The notes beneath the pieces were generated by a model. The model searched no databases. It was given only the letters and a program-made list of their open reading frames with translations, and was not told where the DNA came from. Made by a program: the position numbers and the translations under genes. From Falsarthrobacter nasiphocae (GTDB lineage Bacteria > Actinomycetota > Actinomycetes > Actinomycetales > Micrococcaceae), in assembly GCF_031456275.1 (NCBI RefSeq), contig NZ_JAVDUI010000001.1, positions 868,001 to 932,000 on the forward strand: 64,000 nucleotides of DNA, read 5' to 3'. Shown here piece by piece: positions 1-11,480 of the stretch (positions within the stretch are counted from its first letter, which is position 1; the number at the start of each line of letters is the position of its first letter).

Positions 1-2
1 CG

Positions 3-1835
3 GAAGCACGCTTCCCACGCCTCGACACCGCGAGAGACACGCCCCAGCCCCACGCACCGCCGGGCGCCCCGGCGCCCTCCTGCTCGCAGGCCGCTTCCGC
101 CCGGACCGGGAGCCACGCGGCGCCCGCCGTCCCGCGCTTCCGCGCCGCCGTGGCTGCCCTCTCCGTCGCGGTGCCAGCGGCCGCTGTGGCCGCCATGGTC
201 CTCTCCATGATTCCGCGCCCGTCCCTCCTCGCGCAGGCGCATGACACGATCTTCCACGCCCCCGCAGTGGAGCACATCGTCTCCGCGGGCCTCGGCTCGT
301 CCCTCACGCTCGGCGTGCTCGGCTACGACCCTTCCCTCAGCTTCTACCCCGCCGCGTGGCACGACCTCGCTGCCCTGGCCCCGCTCTCCCTGGGCACCGA
401 CATCCCCACAGCCATGAACGCGCTCAACCTCGTCATCGCCGCGCTCGTGTGGCCCGTGAGCGCGGTGTGGTTTGCGCGGACGGCCCTGCGCCCCCGCCCG
501 CTCGTCGGCCTCTCCGCAGGCGTCGCCGCGGCCGCCATGCCCCTCTTCCCGTACTTGCCCCTCCAGTTCGGGGTGATCTACCCGTTCCTCTTCGGCGTGG
601 CCGTCCTTCCCGCGGTCCTGGGCTTCGCGCTCCTCGTCCTCGGCGGCGCGTCCTCGAGCGGCGTGGAGCCCGCCACCGCTCTGCGGGCCGGGCTCGTGCT
701 GGCCCTCGGCGGCCCCGGCGTCGTCCTCATCCACCCCAGCATGGTCAACACGGCCGCACTCATCCTGACCCCCTGCGTCCTGATGGTGTGGCTGGGCAGG
801 GGCCGCGGGCTGCGGCGGCTGCTGGCGAGTGCCGCCTGGCTCGCGGGCCTCGCGGCCCTGTGGATCTTTGTGAGGCCGGGGCGGCGCGCGGCGTCCAACT
901 GGGAGCGTCAGGGGGACCCGCAGGCCGCGCTCTGGGACAGCGTGGACCAGTCCCACCTGACGTACCCGCCCTCTCCGGTGCTCGCTCTCGGCCTCGCCGC
1001 AGGCCTCCTCCTCGCTGTGGTCTGCAGGCGATCCCGCTGGCTGGCCCCCGCGTACGTGCTGCTCGTCGCGGCGTACGCCGTCGGGTCGTGGGGCGGCGGC
1101 GGGGATCCCCGGTGGGCCCTGACGGGGGTCTGGTACAACGACTACTTCCGGATCGCCGCCCTCGCCCCCGTCGTCGGCGTCCCGCTGCTGGCCCTGGCCC
1201 TCTCCGCGGCTGTTCGCGCGGCGGCATGGTCTGCGGAGGCCCTGGTACATTCAGTCCGACGACGGCGCCTGGCGGCCCGCGAAGCGCCCACTCGAGGATG
1301 GGGCGTGCTCGGCGGAGCCGCCGCGGGCCTCATCCTCACGGCGCTGCTCATCCCCCTCAGCCCGGGGCTCGAACGCTCCCTCGCGGACGGCCGTGAGAAG
1401 TACGCCCTGACAGAGTCGTCTTCACTCGTGACGGCGGACGAGGTCGCGCTCATGCGGCGGCTCGGCCAGCGCGCGAGGAACGGCGCCGTCGTGGCCGGGG
1501 ACCCCCTGACGGGCGCGGGCCTCGCCTCCCTCTACGGCCCCGTCACAGTGGTCCAGCCCACCAACAGCCCCGCCTCCACGGAGGCCGGGCGCTACCTCAT
1601 GACCCACCTGGACCAGGCCGCCACGAACCCGGCCGTCTGCGCCGCGGCCCGGAGCCTGCGCCTCGACTATGTCCTCGACTTCGGGCACCAGAGCGTCAAC
1701 GGGTCCCAGCTCGTGTATCGTCCGGGATTCGTTAACCTCGGCGAGAGCCGCGGCTTCGTCGTCGTCGACCGCGAAGGAGACGCCCGCCTCCTCAGACCCG
1801 CCGCCTGCGACCCAGGCTGGAAGGCACCCTCATGA
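3..1835 (+). CDS. DUF6541-type multi-pass membrane protein, 5' truncated
   Basis: The frame is open to the left edge of the window, so the true start lies outside; the GTG at 150 falls inside the protein. What is visible is a large polytopic membrane protein with repeated hydrophobic stretches. An early extracytoplasmic segment carries a HDTIFHAPAVEHI-like motif and the C-terminus is soluble. This layout is typical of the actinobacterial DUF6541 family, which is GT-C-glycosyltransferase-like and usually sits in cell-surface polysaccharide loci. No substrate can be inferred. A second large membrane protein of similar style is at 57243-59666. The stop overlaps the next gene's start as ATGA, so the two are probably translationally coupled. 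Confidence 0.75.
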   Translation, partial: EARFPRLDTARDTPQPHAPPGAPAPSCSQAASARTGSHAAPAVPRFRAAVAALSVAVPAAAVAAMVLSMIPRPSLLAQAHDTIFHAPAVEHIVSAGLGSSLTLGVLGYDPSLSFYPAAWHDLAALAPLSLGTDIPTAMNALNLVIAALVWPVSAVWFARTALRPRPLVGLSAGVAAAAMPLFPYLPLQFGVIYPFLFGVAVLPAVLGFALLVLGGASSSGVEPATALRAGLVLALGGPGVVLIHPSMVNTAALILTPCVLMVWLGRGRGLRRLLASAAWLAGLAALWIFVRPGRRAASNWERQGDPQAALWDSVDQSHLTYPPSPVLALGLAAGLLLAVVCRRSRWLAPAYVLLVAAYAVGSWGGGGDPRWALTGVWYNDYFRIAALAPVVGVPLLALALSAAVRAAAWSAEALVHSVRRRRLAAREAPTRGWGVLGGAAAGLILTALLIPLSPGLERSLADGREKYALTESSSLVTADEVALMRRLGQRARNGAVVAGDPLTGAGLASLYGPVTVVQPTNSPASTEAGRYLMTHLDQAATNPAVCAAARSLRLDYVLDFGHQSVNGSQLVYRPGFVNLGESRGFVVVDREGDARLLRPAACDPGWKAPS

Positions 1836-2779
1836 TCCAGAGCCCGCTGCCCGTGAAGGACGGCGTCAACGCCACCCGACTCCGCCTGCCTGCCGAGGGC
1901 CCGTGGGAGACGGTCCTTGAGTACGTCCTCGAGCGCTTCGGCCACGTTGACCCGGAAAGCATGCGGGCGCGCTTCCTCGCGGGCGAGATCGTCGACTCCT
2001 CCGGGCGAGCCGTCACGGACACCACCCCGCTCGGCTCCGTCGAGGCCATCTGGTACTACCGCTCCGCACCCAGGGAGACGCCCATCCCCTTCGACGTCAC
2101 CGTGCTCCACGAGGACGAGCGGCTCCTTGTGGCCGACAAGCCGCCGTTTCTGCCCACGACCCCGGGCGGGCGGTTCGTGCAGCAGTCCGCGCTCGTGAGG
2201 CTGCGCCGGAAGCACGGGCTGCCCGAGCTCACTCCGCTCCACCGCCTTGACCGCCTGACCTGGGGCGTGGTGCTCTTCGCCAAGCGGGCCGAGGACCGGG
2301 GCCTCTACCAGCGCCTGTTCGAGGAGCGCCGAATCGAGAAGCGCTACGAGGCGATCGCACCCCATCCCGGCGCGGACATCGCGGAGGCCGTGGACGGGGA
2401 CGGGCTCCACGTTCGCAGCCGCCTGCTCAAGGCCCGGGCCCACCTGCGCGCCTATGAGGAGCCCGGCGCGCCCAACGCCCACACGGAGATCCACCGCGAG
2501 CAGCCTCTCGATGCCGCCACGAGCCTCTACCGCCTCACTCCCCACACGGGAAAGACGCACCAGTTGAGGCTGCACATGGCCGGGGTCGGGCTCGGGATCA
2601 TCGGGGACCCGTTCTACCCGGACCTGTTGGACGAGGCCCCGGACGACTACGCCCGCCCCCTGCGCCTTTTGGCCCGCTCCGTGGAATTCACGGACCCGGT
2701 CACGGGGGCTCAGCGCCGGTTCGAGTCCGCCCTCCGGCTGGACCGCCCGCCGGAGCCGTGCCCCCGTATGATGGAGTGA
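1832..2779 (+). CDS. RluA-family RNA pseudouridine synthase
   Basis: A 315-residue protein predicted to isomerise uridine to pseudouridine in rRNA or tRNA. The catalytic motif is HRLDRLTWGVVLF, with the essential Asp at residue 140. The family consensus has Ser/Ala where this protein has Trp, a substitution that should be tolerated. A substrate-contact motif HTGKTHQLRLH follows near residues 240-250. The first ~85 residues are not an obvious S4 domain. The start is the ATG in the ATGA overlap with the upstream membrane gene. The target position (RluA, RluC or RluD type) cannot be told from the sequence. Confidence 0.88.
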   Translation: MIQSPLPVKDGVNATRLRLPAEGPWETVLEYVLERFGHVDPESMRARFLAGEIVDSSGRAVTDTTPLGSVEAIWYYRSAPRETPIPFDVTVLHEDERLLVADKPPFLPTTPGGRFVQQSALVRLRRKHGLPELTPLHRLDRLTWGVVLFAKRAEDRGLYQRLFEERRIEKRYEAIAPHPGADIAEAVDGDGLHVRSRLLKARAHLRAYEEPGAPNAHTEIHREQPLDAATSLYRLTPHTGKTHQLRLHMAGVGLGIIGDPFYPDLLDEAPDDYARPLRLLARSVEFTDPVTGAQRRFESALRLDRPPEPCPRMME

Positions 2780-2838
2780 CATGGGGCTGGCAGACGCCGC
2801 CCCAATTCCCCAAGATCCCGATAAGGCGCACTGATCCG

Positions 2839-3645
2839 ATGCAGGAACAGCTCGACGACTACGAGTACGAGGACGTGCCGGAGGCCCCGGCCCGCAGTTC
2901 TCGCTGGCCGCTTCTCGTTGCCCTGGTGGCCGCTCTCCTCGCCGTCGGCGGGGCAAGCGTCGTCGGCGGCCCGGTCGCGGGCATCCTCGTCGGGTCCATC
3001 GTCGTGCTCCTTGCTGCCGCCTACATCTTCATCACGGGCCGCGTCGCCTGGCTCACGGGCCGCGAACAGCGCGTTCCCAAGCGCGGCGCGGGCGTGCTCT
3101 TCCTCGGCGGCGGCCTCGTGCTCGTGGCCCTCGCCTCGGTTCTGGGCGGCGGCGGCGGAATCTCGGGCGGCGGACCGGTCATGAAGGGCGGCCCCACGGT
3201 TCCCGCGCCTCAGGCGTCGGAGAGCGTCACGCCGACGACGACGGCGTCCGCCACCGCGACCCCCACGAAGTCGGCCACCCCGTCCAAGAGCCGCCCCGCC
3301 ACGCCGAAGGCCAGCGTCGCCCCGCAGCCTGAGTGGACGCAGCCGGCCCCGACGCAGCCCGTCTGGACTCCTCCGGCCACCACGGCGCCCGCGCCCCCGA
3401 GCAAGGCTCCGTCGACGCCGAAGCCCACGACACCGAAGCCCACGACCCCGGCCCCCAGCACTCCCAAGCCCAGCGCCCCGGCGTCGACGCAGGCGCCATC
3501 TACCCCCAAGCCCTCGGCTCCGGCGCCGCAGCCCTCTGTCCCCACCGTGCCTGCACCCTCAGCCCCTGCCGGCGCGACACCCGCGGCGCCGCCCACCAAG
3601 AGCGCGCTCAGCCCGTCCTCCCCCGCCGCCTCCCCCACTCCCTAG
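2839..3645 (+). CDS. Membrane protein with Pro/Thr/Ser-rich tail
   Basis: I do not recognise the family. The start is the ATG at 2839, with an AAGG about 12 bases upstream; an in-frame upstream ATG at 2758 lies inside the preceding gene and gives an unnatural N-terminus. The acidic N-terminus (DDYEYEDVPEAP) is followed by about three hydrophobic segments (residues ~22-65 and ~88-105). A tail of roughly 140 residues is dominated by PKP, TPK and PAP repeats. Such tails usually span cell wall or act as extracytoplasmic linkers. The repetitive composition also gives long antisense open frames, which are artefacts. Confidence 0.6.
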   Translation: MQEQLDDYEYEDVPEAPARSSRWPLLVALVAALLAVGGASVVGGPVAGILVGSIVVLLAAAYIFITGRVAWLTGREQRVPKRGAGVLFLGGGLVLVALASVLGGGGGISGGGPVMKGGPTVPAPQASESVTPTTTASATATPTKSATPSKSRPATPKASVAPQPEWTQPAPTQPVWTPPATTAPAPPSKAPSTPKPTTPKPTTPAPSTPKPSAPASTQAPSTPKPSAPAPQPSVPTVPAPSAPAGATPAAPPTKSALSPSSPAASPTP

Positions 3646-3711
3646 CCACACGGGGTGCCGCCCGGTCGCTGACCGCGAGCGCGCCCCGCAGGCCCAGCGA
3701 AAGGATGCCGC

Positions 3712-4638
3712 ATGCCCGCTCTCGAGTTGACGCCCGAGTTCTTCACCCCCGTTGTGCCCGCGTGGGCCAGCCCGGAGGAGCAGGAGTGGGCCTCGTGGCG
3801 GGGCCAGCGCCTGTCCGGGCTGCACGCGCCGCACGGCTGGCTCACGGTGGCCTCGTACGAGTGGCTGCCGGAGGCCCCTGGCCGGCTTGAGTCCGTCCCG
3901 GGCCTGTGGTCCGCCGCGGACGGCGTGGCCCGTGTTGAGGCTGCCCCGGGCCTCATGGGGCCGTCCGGCGAGCCGTTCGAGGGGGGCACGATCCGGCTCG
4001 ACGAGGGGTCCTCGGACATCGTCGCGTCCTTCGATGCTGCCGAGTGCCCCTTTGACTCGGTCTTCCGGGGCGGCGGCCGGTCCCGGGTCGACTCTGGCCT
4101 GGTCCAGGTTGAGCTGGGCGTCCGCGGCGGCCGGTACATGGTCCGCACGCGCCGCCACAACCCTGAGCTCGCGCACGTGCCCACGTTCCCGTTCGATCCT
4201 GCATGGGTCGTGTCGGCGGTCTTCGAGCCTCTCCCGGTGCCGTACACGGAGCATGTGGAGACGGCCCGCGCGGACACGGTGGTGCCCACGCGCATTGTCG
4301 GCACGGTGCGCTTCCACGTGCCGGGTCTGGCGAGCGAGGTCGTCGCGGCGGTGGAGGAGAGCGGCTCCGGCGCGGGTGAGAGCAGCTTCTCCCTCACCTT
4401 CCGGGATGCGACGAGCGGGACGACGACGCCGGCCTGGCGGTTCGTGACCGTGCGCGTCTTCGCAGAGCCGTCCGAGGACGGGTGGGCGCCGGGCGAGTAC
4501 AACGCTGTCATTGACTTCAACCGCGCGCTGGACTACCCGATGGCCTTCACGCCGTTCGCGGTCTGCCCGGCCCCTGTGGCTGGCAACACGATCCCTGCCC
4601 CTGTCACGGCGGGCGAGAAGGCGCTGCCCCGCGTCTAG
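3712..4638 (+). CDS. DUF1684 domain-containing protein
   Basis: A 308-residue soluble protein of the DUF1684 family. The family hallmark is the C-terminal half: a GEYNAVIDFNRALDYPMAF-type stretch followed by cysteine-containing PFAVCPAP, here near residues 265-290. Family members are common in actinobacteria and have no established reaction. A GAAAGG ribosome-binding site sits just before the ATG. The gene runs co-directionally with GH76 (27 bases downstream), but that gene has its own promoter-like hexamer. Confidence 0.8.
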   Translation: MPALELTPEFFTPVVPAWASPEEQEWASWRGQRLSGLHAPHGWLTVASYEWLPEAPGRLESVPGLWSAADGVARVEAAPGLMGPSGEPFEGGTIRLDEGSSDIVASFDAAECPFDSVFRGGGRSRVDSGLVQVELGVRGGRYMVRTRRHNPELAHVPTFPFDPAWVVSAVFEPLPVPYTEHVETARADTVVPTRIVGTVRFHVPGLASEVVAAVEESGSGAGESSFSLTFRDATSGTTTPAWRFVTVRVFAEPSEDGWAPGEYNAVIDFNRALDYPMAFTPFAVCPAPVAGNTIPAPVTAGEKALPRV

Positions 4639-4664
4639 GCGTCCGGGGTCATTAGGCTGGAGAC

Positions 4665-5858
4665 ATGTCGATCGCTTCCTCTCCTCGTTCCAGCACCCCG
4701 CCCGATCGCCCTGAGGGCTTCTCGACGGTTGCGTCGGCAGCGGCCCGCTCGGTCATTCGGCATTTCGGGGGCCCCCTGCTGGGCCTGCCCGGCACCCACT
4801 TCGCGGCTGTGTCGCGGCCCGGCTCGGTCAACAACCCGGCCAAGCCGTTCCATTACTGGTGGCAGGCCCATTACGTGGATGCCCTCGTGGACGTGGGCTG
4901 GCGGGAGCTCTCGACGGGGGAGCGTGTCAATGGGCCTGAGCGGCCGAGCGCAGGCGAGCTTGCGTCCCGCACCGTCAAGACGCTCGTCGGCCGGAACTTC
5001 TTCCGCATCACGAACTCGTATTACGACGACATGGCCTGGGCCGCTCTTGCCATCGGGCGTCTTGACGCCCTGGCGCGCGCTGCGGGCAAGCCTGGCCCGG
5101 GTGAGCGGCTCAAGCTGCGCCACGCGTTGACGGACCAGCTCCTCTCGGCGGCCACCGAGGACATTGGGGGCGGCCTGTTCTGGCACACGAAGCGCACGTT
5201 CAAGAACACGGCGGCCACGGCCCCTGCCGCCTTGCACTTCGCCCGCCTGGCCGGCGAGGGTGAGCCGGATCTGGGGCCCCGCGCCCAGTCGCTCGTGGAC
5301 TGGCTTGAGAGCCATGTCGTGGACGAGCGCGGCCTGTACCGGGACGGCATCCAGATCAACGAGGGCGCCACGATCGTCGAGGAGGCGGTCTACACGTACA
5401 ACCAGGGCCCGGTCCTCGGGGCGCTCCTCGAGCTTGGCGGGGAGGCGAACCTCGCCCGCGCCGCCCGCACGGTGGAGGCCGTCAAGGCCCACCTGACGCA
5501 GCGCCGGTCCCATGTCCTCACAACCCACGGGACGGGCGACGGCGGCCTCTTCACGGGCGTCCTCGCACGGTACCTGGCCCTCGCGGCCACGGACGAGCGT
5601 CTCCCGGAGGCCACGCGGAACCGTGCGGCCCTCATGGTGACGACGACGGCGGACCGCCTGTGGGAGGGCCGCGGCGAGCGCTGGGCCAAGACCGGCATCA
5701 TCACCAAGCCTGAGCGCGTCCTCGTCTTTCCCCGGACCCCGGGGGCGATGGCCGCGGAGGAATACCCTGGACAGAGCGTCGTCGAGCTCTCCACGCAGCT
5801 TCAGGCGTGGATGATCTTCGAGGCGGCCGCAGCGATCGAGGAGCACCACAGCGCATGA
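4665..5858 (+). CDS. Glycoside hydrolase family 76 protein
   Basis: A 397-residue protein of the GH76 (alpha-1,6-mannanase) fold. The paired catalytic aspartates are in SYYDDMAW (Asp121, Asp122), and the aromatic YWWQAHYVDALVD stretch is also typical. No signal peptide is evident, so the enzyme is probably cytoplasmic and may act on an internal mannose polymer or be only GH76-like. A TAGGCT hexamer ends 6 bases before the ATG and suggests a leaderless transcript. The stop overlaps the next start as ATGA. Confidence 0.82.
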   Translation: MSIASSPRSSTPPDRPEGFSTVASAAARSVIRHFGGPLLGLPGTHFAAVSRPGSVNNPAKPFHYWWQAHYVDALVDVGWRELSTGERVNGPERPSAGELASRTVKTLVGRNFFRITNSYYDDMAWAALAIGRLDALARAAGKPGPGERLKLRHALTDQLLSAATEDIGGGLFWHTKRTFKNTAATAPAALHFARLAGEGEPDLGPRAQSLVDWLESHVVDERGLYRDGIQINEGATIVEEAVYTYNQGPVLGALLELGGEANLARAARTVEAVKAHLTQRRSHVLTTHGTGDGGLFTGVLARYLALAATDERLPEATRNRAALMVTTTADRLWEGRGERWAKTGIITKPERVLVFPRTPGAMAAEEYPGQSVVELSTQLQAWMIFEAAAAIEEHHSA

Positions 5859-6391
5859 ATCTTCGCACCCCTGACCAGAACCCCGGCTGGATGTCGGAGG
5901 ACACGCTCTTCGACGTGCGCCAGCTTGTGCCGATCGTCTACGTGGAGGCGCTGCCGGTCCGTTTGGATCCGCTGGGCTGCGTGTCCGAGGTGGGCCTGCT
6001 GTTCACGGCTGACGGCGGTGAGATGACGCGCGCCTTCGTCTCGGGCCGGGTGCGGCACCGGGAGACGATCCGGGCCGCGCTGCTGCGCAATCTGGAGAAG
6101 GACTTGGGGCCGCTGGCGATGCCCCAGCTGCCGGCCTCGACGGCCCCGTATGCGGTGGCCGAGTACTTTCCGGCCCCCTCGCAGTCGGGCCTGACGGATG
6201 AGCGCCAGCACGCCGTCGCCCTCGAGTACGTGGTGCCCGTCCAGGGGACGTGCACGCCCCGGCAGGACGCGCTGGAGCTGTCCTGGCTCACGCCGGACGA
6301 GGCGCTGACGGAGTCGGTGCTCGCGGAGTTCACGGGCGGGCGCGGGGAGCTGCTGCGGCAGGCTCTCGCGCATGTCGGCTGGGGGCGCTGA
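5855..6391 (+). CDS. DUF4916 (NUDIX-like) protein
   Basis: A 178-residue protein beginning MNLRTPDQNPGWMSED at the ATG that overlaps the GH76 stop. The early motif SEDTLFDVRQLVPIVYVEALPV and the later ETIRAALLRNLEKDLGP segment match the actinobacterial DUF4916 family, which has the NUDIX fold. The canonical NUDIX box (GX5EX7REUXEEXGU) is not intact: the RxxxxxALLRNLEKDLG stretch stands in its place. Hydrolase activity is therefore uncertain. Confidence 0.72.
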   Translation: MNLRTPDQNPGWMSEDTLFDVRQLVPIVYVEALPVRLDPLGCVSEVGLLFTADGGEMTRAFVSGRVRHRETIRAALLRNLEKDLGPLAMPQLPASTAPYAVAEYFPAPSQSGLTDERQHAVALEYVVPVQGTCTPRQDALELSWLTPDEALTESVLAEFTGGRGELLRQALAHVGWGR

Positions 6392-6443
6392 GGCCCGCCT
6401 CGGCCGCTGGCTCAGCCCCCTCGCCCCTGGGCTCCCTCCGGCC

Positions 6444-8830
<2,387 letters not shown>

Positions 8831-8895
8831 GCGGCGGGTCCACCAGTCCCGCCCGCTCCTGGGCGCGCCTCCCCTGACCTGCGGGGACGACGACG

Positions 8896-8913
8896 CGCCA
8901 GCCGCCGCCGTCG
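8896..8913. repeat. Interspersed 18-mer, near-copy
   Basis: This matches the 18-mer GCGCCAGCCGCCGTCGTC at 17 of 18 positions. It lies in the 144-base gap between the convergent tgt and yhhQ genes. Perfect copies are at 18602-18619 and 48262-48279 (this orientation) and at 34389-34406 and 36618-36635 (reverse orientation). Confidence 0.6.
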
Positions 8914-8974
8914 GCCTCATTGGAACGCACAGACGCCGCTTCAGGCGACCAGCGAGCTCAGGCCACGACAGTGT

Positions 8975-9643
8975 TTAGGCGACCTCGCCGTAGGTGGGCT
9001 CGGAGCGCTTGACCCAGGCGATGACGAGGCTCGTCACGGGAACAAAAAGGTACTCGACGAGAGTCTTGTACAGAAAACCCACGATGAGGTAGTTCAGGAA
9101 GTCGCCGAACGTCGTGATGCCGATCACGCCCGCAGCGATCGTGCAGAAGACGAGCGTGTCCACGAACTCGCCCACGCCCGTGGAGCCCATGAGGCGGGCC
9201 CAGAGGCGCTTCTCGCCGGAGCGGAGCTTCATCCGCGTCATGATCCAGGCGTTGATCGTCTGACCGCAGAGGAAGCCGAGCAGGGACGCGAGGACGATCT
9301 GCGGAACCGGGCCCAGCGTGGCCGCAAGCGCGTCCTGCCCCTCGTAGAACGAGGCGCCGGGGAGCGCGATAATGATCCAGTAGCAGAGACTCGCGAAGAC
9401 GGAGAGGCCGAAGCTCGTGAAGATCGCGACGCGGGAGGCGCGGAACCCGTAGACCTCGCTGACGACGTCGCCCAGGATGTACGCCAGCGGGAAGAGGAAG
9501 AACCCGCCGTCCGTGATGATGCCCCCGAACTCCACGCCCTTCGACGCCCCGATGTTCGAGAGGATGAGGACGACTGCCATGACGGCGACGAAGATCGCAT
9601 AGCGGGGGCTGCCGGCTGCGGCGAAACGGGGGCGGGTAGGCAC
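8975..9643 (-). CDS. yhhQ: Queuosine precursor transporter (YhhQ family)
   Basis: A 222-residue six-helix membrane protein of the VUT/YhhQ family, which imports 7-deazaguanine precursors (preQ0, preQ1 or queuine). Family features are the early ILSNIGASKGVEFGG segment, the LGDVVSEVYGFRASR loop, and FLCGQTINAWIM. The C-terminal YLFVPVTSLVIAWVKRSE is also typical. The GTG start at 9643 has an AAGGAG site 7 bases upstream. The gene is convergent with tgt, whose product would use the imported base. The import substrate cannot be decided from sequence. Confidence 0.9.
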   Translation of the reverse strand: MPTRPRFAAAGSPRYAIFVAVMAVVLILSNIGASKGVEFGGIITDGGFFLFPLAYILGDVVSEVYGFRASRVAIFTSFGLSVFASLCYWIIIALPGASFYEGQDALAATLGPVPQIVLASLLGFLCGQTINAWIMTRMKLRSGEKRLWARLMGSTGVGEFVDTLVFCTIAAGVIGITTFGDFLNYLIVGFLYKTLVEYLFVPVTSLVIAWVKRSEPTYGEVA

Positions 9644-9869
9644 GAATTCTCCTTGGGGGCGCCCCTGCGCGTCACTGGCGGGGCGGGTGGTCTGACGATG
9701 TCATCGGCGCGCGGCGCCGGGGCCAGACGCTGCCCCGCCTGGCTGAGACTCAGTCTAGTGGACGGCCCCCTCCGCCCGCGGCCGGGAGGCGCTGCCGCCG
9801 AAGGCCGGTCAGGCGACCTTCACGTGGAAGGATGGGCAGTCCCCCACTGTTGTGTCCGAGAGGAACCCC

Positions 9870-11468
9870 ATGTCCGCTGCGCAGCCCACCGCGCCACCGT
9901 CCACCGTCGAGGTCAGCGAGAGCTCGGCCAACGCAGCCCTCTGGGCTCTGCTCATCGGGTTCTTCATGATCCTCGTGGACTCCACGATTGTCACGACGGC
10001 GATGCCGGCCGTCATGCACAGCCTCCGCACGGACATCAACGGCGTCGTCTGGGTGACGAGCGCGTACCTGCTGGCCTACGCCGTTCCCCTCCTCATCACC
10101 GGGCGCCTCGGCGACAGGTTCGGGGCGAAGCGGCTCTACCTCACGGGCCTGGCCGTCTTCACGGCGGCCTCGCTGTGGTGCGGGCTCGCGCCGGACATCG
10201 GCCAGCTCATTGTGGCCCGCGTCTTCCAGGGCCTGGGCGCCGCGATCATGACCCCGCAGACGATGGCCATCATCACCCGGGTGTTCCCGCCGCACAAGCG
10301 CGGCGCCGCCATGGGCATCTGGGGCGCCACGGCGGGCGTCGCCACACTCGTCGGCCCCATCCTGGGCGGCGTCCTCGTGGACACGCTCGGGTGGGAGTGG
10401 ATCTTCTTCGTCAACGTGCCCGTGGGCGTCTTCGCGTTCTGGCGCGCACTGAGGGCCGTGCCGTCCCTCCCGACGTCGAGGCACGCGTTCGACTGGCTCG
10501 GCGTCGCGCTCTCCGCCGCCGGCATGTTCCTCCTGACGTTCGGCATCCAGGAGGGCAAGGCGCACGAGTGGGGCACGCTGACCGGGTTCATCACCATCCC
10601 CCTCGTCATCGGCGCGGGCGCAGTCATCATGGGGGTGTTCGTCGTATGGCAGGCCGTCAACCGCCGACAGCCGCTCGTCCCCTTGCGCCTGTTCAACGTG
10701 CGGAACTTCTCGCTCGGCAACGCGGCCATCTTCTTCGTGGGCCTGTTCGTCACGTCCATGGCGTTCCCCATCATGATCTACATGCAGAACGTCCGGGGCC
10801 TCACGCCGACTCAGGCCGCCCTCATGCTGGCGCCCATGGCCGTGGTCTCCGGCGTGCTCGCGCCGCTCGTCGGCCGCCGCCTTGCCACGGCCCGTCCGGG
10901 CACTTATGCCGCATTCGGTGCGGGCATGAACGCCCTGGGCCTCTTCCTCTACTCGTGGCAGATGAAGCCGGAGACGCCGCTCTGGGTGTTCTTGGTCATC
11001 GCGGCAGTCATGGGCGTGGGCAGCGGATTCATGTGGGCGCCCCTGTCCATGGGCACCACGAGCGCGCTGTCCCGCCACGAGACGGGCGCGGGCTCGGGCG
11101 TCTACAACGCGGTCCGCCAGTTCGGCGCGGTCCTCGGATCGGCGCTCATCGCCGTCCTCATGGAGTCCCGCATCGCGGAGCAGATGAACGAGCTTGCCGC
11201 ATCCATGCCTCCCGAGGCGCGGGCCCACGCGGCAGGCGCAGCGGCCGGTGGCGAGGGCGCGCTCATGGGCGGTGTCCTCCCGGATGCGCTGCACGGGGCG
11301 TTCTCGACGGCCCTGGGGCAGTCGCTCCTCGCACCCGCTATCGCAGCTCTCGGCGCCGCGGTCATCGCGGTCTTCATGAACCGCCCCAAGGCGCCGACCC
11401 CGCCGCCCGGGGGCGCCCTCTCTGTGGCCGGCGGCGCCGGAGCCGCTGCCGAACCGCGGCGCCCCTGA
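9870..11468 (+). CDS. MFS drug transporter, DHA2 (14-TM) type
   Basis: A 532-residue proton-driven exporter of the EmrB/QacA class. It shows the early MILVDSTIVTTAMPAV motif, motif A (GRLGDRFGAKRLYL) and motif C-like GATAGVATLVGPILGGVLVD. A GAGAGG site 6 bases upstream selects the ATG at 9870 over an upstream GTG at 9852. The last ~30 residues are a low-complexity Pro/Ala/Gly tail. No regulator gene is adjacent. The substrate is unknown. Confidence 0.9.
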   Translation: MSAAQPTAPPSTVEVSESSANAALWALLIGFFMILVDSTIVTTAMPAVMHSLRTDINGVVWVTSAYLLAYAVPLLITGRLGDRFGAKRLYLTGLAVFTAASLWCGLAPDIGQLIVARVFQGLGAAIMTPQTMAIITRVFPPHKRGAAMGIWGATAGVATLVGPILGGVLVDTLGWEWIFFVNVPVGVFAFWRALRAVPSLPTSRHAFDWLGVALSAAGMFLLTFGIQEGKAHEWGTLTGFITIPLVIGAGAVIMGVFVVWQAVNRRQPLVPLRLFNVRNFSLGNAAIFFVGLFVTSMAFPIMIYMQNVRGLTPTQAALMLAPMAVVSGVLAPLVGRRLATARPGTYAAFGAGMNALGLFLYSWQMKPETPLWVFLVIAAVMGVGSGFMWAPLSMGTTSALSRHETGAGSGVYNAVRQFGAVLGSALIAVLMESRIAEQMNELAASMPPEARAHAAGAAAGGEGALMGGVLPDALHGAFSTALGQSLLAPAIAALGAAVIAVFMNRPKAPTPPPGGALSVAGGAGAAAEPRRP

Positions 11469-11480
11469 CGCCTGCGCCCC

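Noticed and set aside
9644-9869. preQ1 riboswitch before yhhQ
   Set aside because: The leader has no recognisable small H-type pseudoknot with the A-rich tail of preQ1-I, and an ordinary AAGGAG site is exposed.
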